Shown: positions 1 through 11,095 of the stretch, one piece after another
Numbering within the stretch: position 1 is the first letter of the stretch
Layout: every line of letters begins with the position of its first letter
DNA from: Zanthoxylum bungeanum
Lineage: Eukaryota; Streptophyta; Magnoliopsida; Sapindales; Rutaceae
DNA: 64,000 nt
Assembly (NCBI GenBank): GCA_019454045.1
Contig: SKCR01018430.1
Coordinates: 62,001 to 126,000 of the forward strand
Direction: 5' to 3'
Position numbers and translations under genes: made by a program
The notes under the pieces: generated by a model
What the model was told of the DNA's origin: nothing
Database searches by the model: none
What the model saw: the letters and a program-made list of their open reading frames with translations, nothing else

Positions 1-1856
1 CGGCATTTGAGGGGATTTTGTGCTCCATTTGCTCGGCCATTCTCCAAGCTTGGGTGTGCATTCCATGCCCATGGGTGGGTTTCCCTATCACCTTCGTAAG
101 ACTCATAATGTGTGCTAGCACTCAGAAAAATTTGCCGCAAATCTTTCCCTTGCTTCTCCTTGCTCACGGCAATTGCAGAAATTTGGAGAAGGAAATGGCC
201 CTTGGCCGAATTTGGAGAAGAGAAGTGAGAGAGAGGAAAGTCAAGCGTGTTGGTTATTTGATTTCTAAAATCAAATAAATGATATACCAAAAATTGAATT
301 CCAAATCCAAAAAGGTACAAGCAATAAAGCCATCCAACCACCACCATCAATCATGAATAGTGACTAGTTATCAATCACTCAAAGTGACAAGACATCCATC
401 ACTTGATTGACTAGTGATTTGACGCTTGATGTGAGTTGTGGACCGCACTTGAATTCGAAATGCGAGTGGGCCCGCAAACACTCCCGGGCTCGGGTTCGCT
501 AATTCCGAATTAACGAATTTTCCGTTGCGACGTAATTAAATCAAATTCAATTAAATAATTTTGCCTAGCTAAATTACTATTCACGTCGCTAACGAATTAA
601 TTCTAAATTAACTCGTTCGCCCGAGTTAAAATCTAATTTTAATTCTGCGTCGAAATCCAATTTCGTATAATCTATCGAATATATTATTTTTATCGATTAA
701 TTCCAAATTAATCGTTCTCTCTCTTTAAATGATATTTTATCCGAGATAAAATATCTCCGTAATTAATCCCAGATTAATTTTCTCTCTTTTCATTAATTAA
801 TCCCAGATTAATAAAGTGCGAGTCATACGTCATCGGTGAATCTTCGGGAAGCGACCCATGAGATCCTCAGATATGTTGGTAGTAAATCCGGTCGTCGGAC
901 TATCCGAACACGTACGTACCTAGTACTACGTTTTTACCGATTTACAAGATATGGTTGGCTTCTAGCAAAGCACCGTGCCTACCCAATTCTCAAGAAATAT
1001 TCTAAGGAATAGTAATATCTATATCAGGCGTAGTATACGTAGTATTGCGTATAACGATCCAGTATCGGATGTCACATGCAAGGCCTGAGGCTGGAATTGT
1101 GTCTGCTCCGTACGAAACACATGTCGGATCTCTAGTAACTAGTCTCTATAATCAGATAATCATGACCTAGTCATATTATCCCGATGACTGCAGTACAAAA
1201 GAGCACCAGTTCCGTATCCTACGTGATCATCATCTCCACTATGACTGGAGTGATACTTCCATCTCGACATCACACCCAATACACTACGATTCTCAATATA
1301 TCCAGAAGAGGCGTACACAGAATCTATTAAAGCCCTGGACGACCAAAACCAAAGTATATTGATTGTCGCAAGTATTAGCGGTGCAAGTCTCAGGTTAAGA
1401 TCAAATACACCTACCCTGATTCAGACTTCGATAGACACATAGTCATACTACCAATGGAATTCTGAGGGGTCTATCCAGAGAGAAGTTGTTTCCGTACCAT
1501 CGGTAAACACAACCTCCTATTACACTTGCATGAGTATCCTATACCCAAATATATGAGAACTATGCCGTTATGCTCCCACAACGCGCACAAGTGTAATACT
1601 AGTCTTTTACGCATTATCGATGTCCAATGTCGATAATACTCTGACTATGGATATTTAATGATTAAACCTTTGTGGATTGATACTGTCTCATATCATCTCA
1701 ATCCGGAACTAATCATATGGACCTTTTATCATTTATACATCTTGGTAATCTAATTACAAATGATAAAAGGGCAATTTCCTTTGTCACATAGTTAATTTGT
1801 ACAACAACACCATGATCTGTACAAATAGTGATGCTATGGGTCATAATTGTCCAACA
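1..1856 (-). repeat. Copia LTR Z, minus strand, left end outside window
   Basis: This is the reverse complement of the Copia LTR seen intact at 52601-54582. It ends at 1856 in CCAACA, the complement of the LTR start TGTTGG. The hairpin cluster (495-812) and the stem enclosing a TATATAAAT-like box are both present. The left end runs out of the window, so it cannot be told whether this is a solo LTR or the 5' LTR of a minus-strand element. The next bases, 1857 onward, resume in the middle of a plus-strand LTR. I infer that Z inserted into the 5' LTR of element A; the expected 5-bp duplication would be ATGGG (1857-1861), with its partner left of the window. Open frames inside it are chance frames. 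Confidence 0.88.
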
Positions 1857-3542
1857 ATGGGAGCATAACATCATAGTTCTCATATATTTGGGTATTGGAT
1901 ACTCATGCAAGTGTAATAGGAGGTTGTGTTTACCAATGGTACGGAAACAGCTTCGCTCTGGATAGACCCCTGGGAATTCCATTGGTAGTATGACTATGTG
2001 TCTATGGAAGTCCGATTCAGGGTAGGTGTATTTGGTCTTAACCTGAGACTTGCACCACTAATACTTGCGACAATCAATATACTTTGGTTTTGGTCGTCCA
2101 GGGTTTTAACAGGTTCTGTGTACGCCTCTTCTAGGTATATTGAGAATCGTAGTGTATTGTGTGTGATGTCAAGATGGAAGTATCACTTCAGTCATATGGA
2201 GATGATGGTCACGTAGGATACATAACTTGTACTCTTGTATGCTGTAGCTATCGAGATAATATGACTAGGTCATGTTTATCCAATTATAGAGACTATTTAC
2301 CAGAGATCCGATATGTGCTTCATACGGGGAAGACACAAATCCAGCCCCAGGCCTAGCACGTGACATCCGATACTGGATCGCAATACGCAGTACTAAGTAT
2401 ACTACGCCTGATATATATTATATATTCCTTTAAGAATATTTCTGGAGAATTAGGTAGGCACGGTGCTTTGCTAGAAGCCAACTATGTCTTGTAAATCGGT
2501 AAAAACGTAGTACGAGGTACGTACGTGTTCAGATAGTCCGACGACCAGATTTACTGCCAACATATCCAGGGATCTCACGGGTCGCTTCCCGAAGATTCGC
2601 CGATGACGTATGACTCGCACATGATTAATCTGGGATTAATTATAAGAGAGAGAAAATTAATCTAGGATTAATTGCGGAGATATTTTATATGGGATAAAAT
2701 TCTATTTAAAGAGAGAGAACGATTAATTCGGAATTAATCGATAAAATAATATATTTGATATATTATACGAAATTAGATTTCCACGCGGAATTAAAATTAG
2801 ATTTTAATTCGGGCGAACGAGTTAATTTAGAATTAATTCGCTAGTGACGTGAATAGTAATTTTGCTAGGCATAATTATTTAATTAAATTTGATTTAATTA
2901 CGTCGCAACGGAAAATTCGTTAGTTCGGAATTAGCGAACCCGAGCCCGGGAGTGTTTGCGGGCCCCCTCGTATTTTGAATCAAGTGGGGCCCACAAGTCA
3001 CATCACGCGTCACATCAACTTTGAATGATGTGATGCATGTCACTTTTGTGATTGATGAGGGTTGTTGAAGACTTTAAGTCTTGTACCAAATTTTGAAACT
3101 TGGTAATTGATTTTTGTTTTTTGAAAACAAATACACAACACACTTCATCTTCTTCCTTTCTCTCCCACACACAGTTTTGAACCATTTTTCTCTCCCTCAT
3201 CTCACGGCTTGGAAGCCATTTTTCTCTCCTTGGCCGAGAGTTCCAAGAAGTCTAAAGGAAATTTTGTTGCAAAATTTCCAAGTGCTAGCACATATCAAGG
3301 AGTCTTACAAAGGTGATAGGGAAACCCATCTATGAGCATGGAATCATTCACAAAGCTTGGAGCTTGAAGAACACAACACAAGGAGGACAACCAAGGAGCT
3401 TGGCCGAGAGTCTCAAAGAAATTTTTTTTGTGTTCTTCGCATCGCAAAGCCGATCAAAGTGAGTATTTCCGCTACTTTACTTTGATGTATTCACACATTT
3501 ATATGCTTAATTTGATCTTGGTTTGACCTAGAAAACCCAACA
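1857..3542 (+). repeat. 5' LTR of element A (interrupted by Z)
   Basis: The sequence starts inside the LTR at a point matching 9787 of the 3' LTR and ends in CCCAACA at 3542, directly before the primer-binding site. The hairpin cluster is at 2624-2939. Compared with the 3' LTR it lacks about 32 bp near 3014, apparently lost between two CACATCA repeats. It retains the 409 bp that the 3' LTR has lost (between the CTATTTA repeats at 2293 and 2702). Confidence 0.88.
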
Positions 3543-3543
3543 A

Positions 3544-3556
3544 TGGTATCAGAGCC
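3544..3556 (+). other. Primer-binding site of element A
   Basis: TGGTATCAGAGCC lies one base after the LTR end. This is the standard Copia minus-strand primer site, complementary to the 3' end of initiator tRNA-Met. It is the best preserved of the five Copia sites in this window. Confidence 0.9.
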
Positions 3557-5860
3557 ATTATTAAGCATGAAATTGAATTAGGGTAAAATTTGGGTAAAAT
3601 TTATTTGAGCATGATTTGATAAAATTGAATGATTGAGTATGCTTGAATGATGATGACTTAGAGTTATGCATAATCAATTTGATGAAAATTGAATTGGATT
3701 ATTTTTTCCCCAAAAATTTGGCTTGGCTGAATGTAACTAGTGCCCTAAAGTCATGGTGATTTTTGTTTTTTGATCATTGGATGAGTTGAAAGACATGGGA
3801 TAAATTGATTTATGATTTAATTGGATTAAAATCGAAATTAGATTTATAAAACCCTAAATTGCCGTGAACATATAACATGAAATGAGATGATTTTTGATTC
3901 AATAATATTGGACATGTGCCGATGATGATTAGCATGATTAATTATGTAAATTGATATTTTGGAAATGTTAATTTGACTAATTAATTATGGCTAATACACT
4001 TTAATTAATTAAATTGTGAAATTTGGAATTTTAGAATTTAATTGGTTGGGCTAATTTTGGAATTGGGCTAAAAAGGTTGTATTTGGGCTTAATGGGTTTG
4101 GTTGGGCCAAGTTTGGTTTAGGTTAATTGGTTGGATCCAATTGGGCATAAAACCATTTCCATAAAGTCCAAATATGATTAAATGCGCCTTTAAAATTTTA
4201 ATTGGGCCTAATGGGCCTAAATTGATTTTTGGCAAATGGTGATTCCTTATTGCGCTTTGGTTGCCAAAGTCCATGCCTTATAAATTAATTGAAAGCCCAT
4301 TGGACTTTAATTAAATTGACATTGGATGTTAATTGGGCTTTGAGACCCGTTAAGATTAGATTTAGAATCTAAGTCGCAAAAGGATCATTAATAAAGTGTA
4401 ATTATTTAATTTGGAATTAAATAAAGAATTAGTATTGAATACAAATTAAATTGGATCTAATATTGTAGTTTAATATAATTCAAGAATTCGTACTTTGAGT
4501 ACTTATTCTTAAAATGAGTCGGACTCGCGCAAATCAAATCGTTGTTTGAACATTGGATGGTCATTAATTTAAGATTAATTAATTGGATTAGATTGATTGA
4601 TAACATGCTTTGTGTGAATACATGGATGTGATGTATGAATAATACATATCAGATGGATATTAGATAGGTGAGGGCAATTTTGGAAATTATTGTAATAAAT
4701 TTAGAATTTATTAAAATTGGACTTGCGTGTCCAGCCTATTACCTATTGACTCTCTGTATTTCTCTTCTCACCTATTCCCCTCAATGTAAATGAGGTTTCT
4801 TTAGAAGTGTTATGTAATAGGGTAGAAGTAAGATTTGTGCTAGCGGGAGAGAAGAAATGGAGAGATTTGTTCTAGGAATAAAATATTTTAAATATCCATC
4901 CGCATATCATTATTAATTTATTTATCGCGCCTTATTATGCTTTTAGAATGCTTGTTTAAGGGTGTATGATGAGACCTAATCAAAGATAATTAATTGGTTG
5001 CCAATTACGCGAAAAACCCTCAACAAATATTAAGCGTTTTCCATTCCATTGAATGATTCATTCTCAAGATCCAAGATTGGCACTGGTTTGTTGGCCAAAG
5101 TGAAGACCTTTGTCCATCGCGAATGTGTTTGAATCATGAAGGCTTTGTTCCATATCGCATGTCTTGTCCAAGTTGTGATTTTTTGGCCAAAGTCAAGATC
5201 ACTTCTCGTCCATCGACATCGATTACGAAGCTTTCCAAGTTCAATGGGTCCCGCTTAATTGGAATCATTAAGTTTGTTGTGCCAAAGCCAAAGCTTAATT
5301 GATTCAGAGGAAAAAGGTTAGGGAATATATTGGATATATTGGCATATATTAGATATGTGTTTCGGACTTGGATGTCCACCTACTGGATCTAGGAATTGGA
5401 TGAGATCCAATTGATCTTAGAGATCTACCTTGTTAAATATCATACAATTTGTTGGCCAAAGTCAAGGTTGTGTGTTATTTAACGGGATCTTAGCCCACTA
5501 GGAAACAAGGTTTCCCGAGTACTCAACAGAGGGTTAGAGGCTCGCCGAAAAATAGTGGGAGACAAGTATTAAATTTACAATTTCGTTTAGATACTTGCCA
5601 ATACGCGCTCATTTCAATTTTTTCGTCATTAATTTAAATATATATTAGTTGGACTAATATTTAATCGTTATTTTAAATAAACAGTTGGACTGTATTCAAA
5701 CTACTTCAATTTAAAGTTGATTATATAATTGGATTATAATAATCAATATATTTGGATTTAAGCAATTTAATTATAGTTGATTATATAGTTAGACTATAGT
5801 AATCATTATATTTAATTATACCCGAATCGTTGATTTGATAGTTAGACTATTGGAATCAAG
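3557..5860 (+). other. Untranslated leader of element A
   Basis: About 2.3 kb of AT-rich sequence lies between the primer site and the gag position, and it is also present in B, C, D and E. It contains three copies of a motif close to TTGTTGGCCAAAGTCAAG (5088, 5180 and 5449). A perfect stem-loop lies at 5394-5412 (arms AATTGGAT / ATCCAATT, loop GAG). Five palindromic units of the ATAGTTGGACTAT kind lie at 5645-5850. Two antisense open frames (4089-4274 and 5134-5379) recur in other copies. No sense-strand gene is recognisable. Confidence 0.75.
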
Positions 5861-8800
5861 ATAACTGAAAGATTAGCGTTTAAAACATAATCTTGGGAGA
5901 AAATGTCATTAAACGGCTTTAATTTTCAATTTGGGAATGAAACCTCAGGATAGTCCTGGGAACTAAGAAGTTACTCTATTTGATAGAGAAACCTCTTGGG
6001 CCTAAGCCCGAAGTTGAGTAAATAGTGGAGCATGAGTTTTGGATGACTCATGGTGACGATAACTTTAGTGGTTAATCCTTTATACTTAATGCAATGACAC
6101 TTTAATTTCGTTGTCAAAATTAAGGATTAGATCCTTGTACCATGATGATGAAATTAAAGATCTTCATAGATCTATTCTTAGATCTTAGAAGTACAAATTG
6201 CATAAGAAGCTCTTTAGCTAGTGTATGTCAGAGGGTACATCTGTCGAGCACTAGGTGTCACAGATGATTGATGACATCGATCAGTTGGGTTAACTGGGCA
6301 TTACCTACGAGGCCGAGACTACCAAAGATTTGATCTTATAGTCTCTACCCGAATGCTGGGGCAGGTTCATTGTGAACCAACAATAAACTCTTGGAGAGTT
6401 GATGGCTATGCTCTAGGAGGCAGAGCCAGAGCTTCTAAAAGGGGCAAAGGAAAAATCATCACAGTCTTCTGGGAAGACAAATGACATATCCCAATATGTC
6501 TGCCTAAACTGTGGAAAATGGGGTCACTGGAAGCATGACTGCCGTATGGACAAGGCAGACATGAAGGAAGTGAAGGCGGGACAAGGCTCCGACTTCAAGT
6601 ATGTTTGTCATAAACATGTTCACTATTAGTTTCAAAATTGGATTTTGATACTAAGTATTGTACATAAATATGTACTGATGTGCAGAATCTGCTGATTAGC
6701 AGGAGACTGACTTCAGTTGAGATTTATCTGCGAATCAGAAATGGGACGGGAGTCACTGTTTTAACTGTAGAGACCTAAGTTTAGGAACTACCCTTCGGGT
6801 GTGTACATAAATTAGGAAACTGTTATAATGTACCTAGTTTGACTAGAAACATTATCTCTATATCTAAGTTTAACCCGTTGCGGGTATACCTTTATATTCT
6901 AGAACACTAAAGTATTTTATTTTATAAAGAGGATATTGAGATAAACACATTAGATGTGAATAACAGTATTTATATTTTGAATATAAATGAATCTCAAACG
7001 TATAACATGACAAACAAATAGCTCAAACTGAATTAATCAGATGAGACTTATTTGTGGTATTGTTGTCTGGGACACATTAAACAAGACTCGTTTATCCACA
7101 CTTTTGAAGAGTGGATACTAGGACATATTTGATTCTATTCAAATAATGTCTACGAATCTAGTTTAATAGGTAAAGTGCCTAATACACTTTTTACTTGGTA
7201 AAAGTGCTAATGCCATCGATCTGTTAGCCCTCGTTCATAGTGACGTAAGTGGGCCCATATCTAGCTAGGCTAGAGGTGGATATGAACACTTCGTAACCTT
7301 TACGGATGTGGCATCGCGTTATGGTTATGTGTTTCTTGTGAAACATAAATCGGAAACTTTTGATAAAATCAAAGAGTTTCGACACGAAGTAGACATACAT
7401 ATTGGCTAAAGTATTAAACTGTCACGGTTAGACCGTGATGAAAATACTTAAGCAATAAGTTTCTAGACTACTTGAAAGAGTATAGTATTCTTTCAATGTG
7501 GACTATTCCCGGAACACCTCAAATATGACGGTGTGTCCGAACGGAGAAACCGAATTTTGTTAGACATGATAAGGTTAATTATGAGTCGCTCTAAGCTACC
7601 ATTTTCCTTCAAGGGATACGCATTAAACAGTGCAAAACTTATTTTGAATAAGGTTCCATGAAAATCTGTTTGACAGACTTTATATTAGATATGAACAGGA
7701 AAGAAACCGGATTTTCTCATTCCTGATGATTTGGGAATGCTAGGCATATGTTTGGATGATACCGAACTAGAACCCAAATTGGATAAGTGCCTAAATTATA
7801 GGTTATCCTAGGGTAACCAAAATATAATACTTATACAACTCATAAGAGAACAATTTAATTGTTGCTCGCCATGCGGTTTTCCTAAGAGGAATACCTATAT
7901 GCAGTGGTAAGTGGGAGGAAAGTAAAACTCGATGAAAATCAGAGTAATACTGTTTAAGGCATCGATTCTTTAACGGAACACAAACAGTTCATCAGAGATG
8001 AAACTGTACCACAATCTTCAAATACATAAGAACCGCGCAAGTCGGAGAGAGTCAGAAAATAACCTGGGAGGTATGAGTTTCCGATCTCACCTCGTAAAGA
8101 TGTCAATCTTATTGAGGAATACAAACTGACTACGTAAGAGGAATTGATACAAGGTATCGACTCCATATTATGGCAATGTGCCATGATGTCCGAAATGGAT
8201 TCCATGTTTACCAACCAAGTTTGGACACTAGTTGATGTATCGGAAGATATTGTGCCTATTGGTACTGTATAAGTCTTCAAGGAAGACATACATGGATGGC
8301 AACATACCAACGTACAAAGCTAGGCTTGTAGCGAAAAGGTATAATTATCAACATTATGTCGATTACGACGAAACCTTTTTCTCGTTGCCATGGTTAAATC
8401 CATTTGGATAATGCTTGCTAATGCTGCATGTTTCATTTATGAAATATGGTAGCTGAACGTCAAAATCACTTTCCTTAAACGGAAACCTTTTGGAGGATGT
8501 TTTCAACATCCTGACTGTTTTGTCGTACCAAAACGAGCAAACAAGGTTTGCAAGTTAAATCGATCCATTTATGGATTGAAGCAAGCATTGCGTTATTGGA
8601 ACTATAGTTTTGATGTAATCATATTGGTATATGATTTAATTCAAAACGATAATAATTCTTGTGTATATAATGAGGTTAGTGGGAGCGCACTGACAATGAT
8701 TGTCCTATAAATAAAGATGACATATCATTTCTTGGAAATGACATTCCCATAATACAATCGGTGAAAGCTTGGCTTTCATGAAAATTCTCCGTAAACTACT

Positions 8801-9505
8801 TGGGAGAGACAACCTTTATTCTAGGAATAAGGATCTACTGGGATAGATCTAAAAGTTCTTGGCACTCTCCGAGAACTCGTACATTGAAATAAATGTATGC
8901 GACCTGGTGTCTCATATGCTTTGAGCATATGGAGTCACAATCAGGCCAATCCATGTGATGGTCACTGGATTGATGTTAAGAATATCCTTAAGTATCTTAG
9001 ATGAACTAAGGATGCTTTCTTAAGCTATGGAGAAGGAGAACGTGAAGTGACTGGGTTCACTGTTGCAAGTTTCTTAACCGATAAAAACGACTATAAGTCA
9101 TAATAAAGGTATTATATAGTTTGAATAACGAAACAGTGAGCTGGAAATCTTCCAAGCAAGATACTGTTGCCGAATAAACAACAAAAGCGGAATATTGCTA
9201 CAGCTGAGGCAGCAATAGAAGCCATTTGGATCTATATAATCCTAATCAGATTAGGTGTAGTTCTGTTAGCGGCTGAGCTAGGCTTCAGCACAGGCTAAAG
9301 AATTAATGGTCTCATCAACGATCCAAGTATATACTTCAACTATTCATCTGATTCATTCGGATCATACATCATGGCGATGTGATGATCGAATAAATCGCAT
9401 CAGATGATAACTTTACAAATCCGCTGACGAAAGTAGTTTCTCAGCAGAAGTTTGAGCGACCCGTACATAGTTCAAGTGTAGGACACTTGAGTGATTGGCT
9501 ATAGG
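5861..9505 (+). pseudogene. Decayed Copia gag-pol of element A
   Basis: Order by similarity to element B: gag, protease, integrase, reverse transcriptase, RNase H. No long frame survives. The gag start codon position reads ATA (5861-5863). In-frame TAG codons occur at 6252-6254 and 6339-6341. The nucleocapsid knuckle C-X2-C-X4-H-X4-C is still readable at 6501-6542. The protease motif is shifted near 6640. The integrase N-terminal region lies near 7050-7260 and the reverse transcriptase near 8150-8800, with the Y-V-D-D box region destroyed near 8700. RNase H sequence runs from about 8890 to the tract at 9509. D and E carry the gag start-codon loss and both TAGs. Confidence 0.85.
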
Positions 9506-9508
9506 CCA

Positions 9509-9518
9509 AGTGGGAGAT
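9509..9518 (+). other. Polypurine tract of element A
   Basis: The purine-rich AAGTGGGAGAT region lies immediately before TGTTGG of the 3' LTR. This is the usual plus-strand primer of Copia elements. The same tract is seen in E and, mutated, in D. Confidence 0.85.
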
Positions 9519-11095
9519 TGTTGGACAATTATGACCCATAGCATCACTATTTGTACACAACATTGTGTTGTTGTACAAATTAACTATGGAAATTGCTCTT
9601 TTATCATTTATAATTGGATTACCGGGATATATAAATGATAAAAGTCCATATGATTAGTTCTGGATTAATAAGATATGAGACATTATTAATCCACTAAGGT
9701 TTAATCATTAAAACATCCCTAGTCGTAGTATTATCGAGATTGGACACGATAATGCAGAATAGACTAGTATTGCACTTGTGCGTGTTATGGGAGCATAACA
9801 GCATAGTTCTCATATATTTGGGTATTGGATACTCATGCAAGTGTAATAGGAGGTTGTGTTTACCAATGGTACAGAAACAACTTCCCTCTGAATAGACCCC
9901 TCAGAATTCCATTGGTAGTATGACTATGTGTTTATGGAAGTCTGATTCAGGGTAGGTGTATTTGGTCTTAACCTGAGACTTGCACCGCTAATACTTGCGA
10001 CAATCAATATACTTTGGTTTTGGTCGTCCAGGGCTTTAACAGGTTCTGTGTGCCCCTCTTCTAGGTATATTGAGAATCGTAATGTATTGGGTGTGATGTC
10101 AAGATGGAAGTATCACTTCAGTCATATGGAGATGATGGTCACGTAGGATACGGAACTTGTACTCTTGTATACTGTAGCTATCAGGATAATATGACTAGGT
10201 CATGTTTATCCGATTATAGAGACTATTTAAAGAGAGAGAACGATTAATTCAGAATTAATCGATAAAATAATATATTCGATATATTATACGAAATTAGATT
10301 TCGACGTGAAATTAAAATTAGATTTTAATTCGGGCGAACGAGTTAATTTAGAATTAATTCACTAGCGACGTGAATAGTAATTTTGCTAGGCATAATTATT
10401 TAATTAAATTTGATTTAATTACGTCGCAACGGAAAATTCGTTAGTTCGGAATTAGCGAACCCGAGCCCGGAAGTGTTTGCGGGCCCACTCACATTTCGAA
10501 TCAAGTGGGGCCCACAAGTCACATCACGCGTCACATCATTAGTCATTCTTATGATGGAAGTCACATCAACTTTGAATGATGTGATGCATGTCACTTTTGT
10601 GATTGATGGGGGTTGTTGAAGACTTTAAGTCTTGTACCAAATTTTGAAACTTGGTAATTGATTTTTGTTTTTTGAAAACAAATACACAACACACTTCATC
10701 TTCTTCCTCTCTCTCCCACACACGGTTTTGAACCATTTTTCTCTCCCTCATCTCACGGCTTGAAAGCCATTTTTCTCTCTTTGGCCGAGAGTTGCAAGAA
10801 GTCTAAAGGAAATTTTGTTGCAAAATTTCCAAGTGCTAGCACACATCAAGGAGTCTTACAAAGGTGATAGGGAAACCCATCTATGAGCATGGAATCATTC
10901 ACAAAGCTTGGAGCTTGAAGAACACAACACAAGGAGGACAACCAAGGAGCTTGGCCGAGAGTCTCAAATAAAACTTTTTTTTGTGTTCTTCGCATCACAA
11001 AGCCGATCAAAGTGAGTATTTCCGCTACTTTACTTTGATGTATTCACACGTTTATATGCTTAATTTGATCTTGGTTTGACCTAGAAAACCCAACA
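9519..11095 (+). repeat. 3' LTR of element A with internal deletion
   Basis: It runs from TGTTGG to CCAACA, 1577 bp. It lacks 409 bp relative to the 5' LTR; the junction at 10223-10229 is a single CTATTTA where the 5' LTR has two. The deletion removes the first part of the hairpin cluster; the later palindromes remain (about 10241-10460). Confidence 0.9.

Larger units (their letters stand above)
1857..11095 (+). mobile_element. Copia element A, non-autonomous
   Basis: An LTR retrotransposon with 5' LTR (first about 268 bp lie left of Z, outside the window), primer-binding site, about 2.3 kb leader, decayed gag-pol, polypurine tract and 3' LTR. Internal length is about 5.98 kb. It belongs to the same group as C, D and E. 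Its 3' LTR has a 409-bp internal deletion and its 5' LTR lacks about 32 bp, so the two LTRs differ by more than point mutations. On the right it abuts the RNase H frame of the minus-strand Copia F exactly at the LTR edge. I infer that A inserted into F; the predicted target duplication is ATTTT (11096-11100), with its partner outside the window. Confidence 0.9.

Noticed and set aside
2004..2216. A captured host gene in the LTR
   Set aside because: The frame has no recognisable domain and varies in length among copies; kept only as a low-interest observation.
7954..8310. 118-codon minus-strand open frame
   Set aside because: It lies antisense across the reverse transcriptase remnant of A (a shorter related frame is antisense in D at 51194-51394); no domain is visible and the sense strand explains the region.
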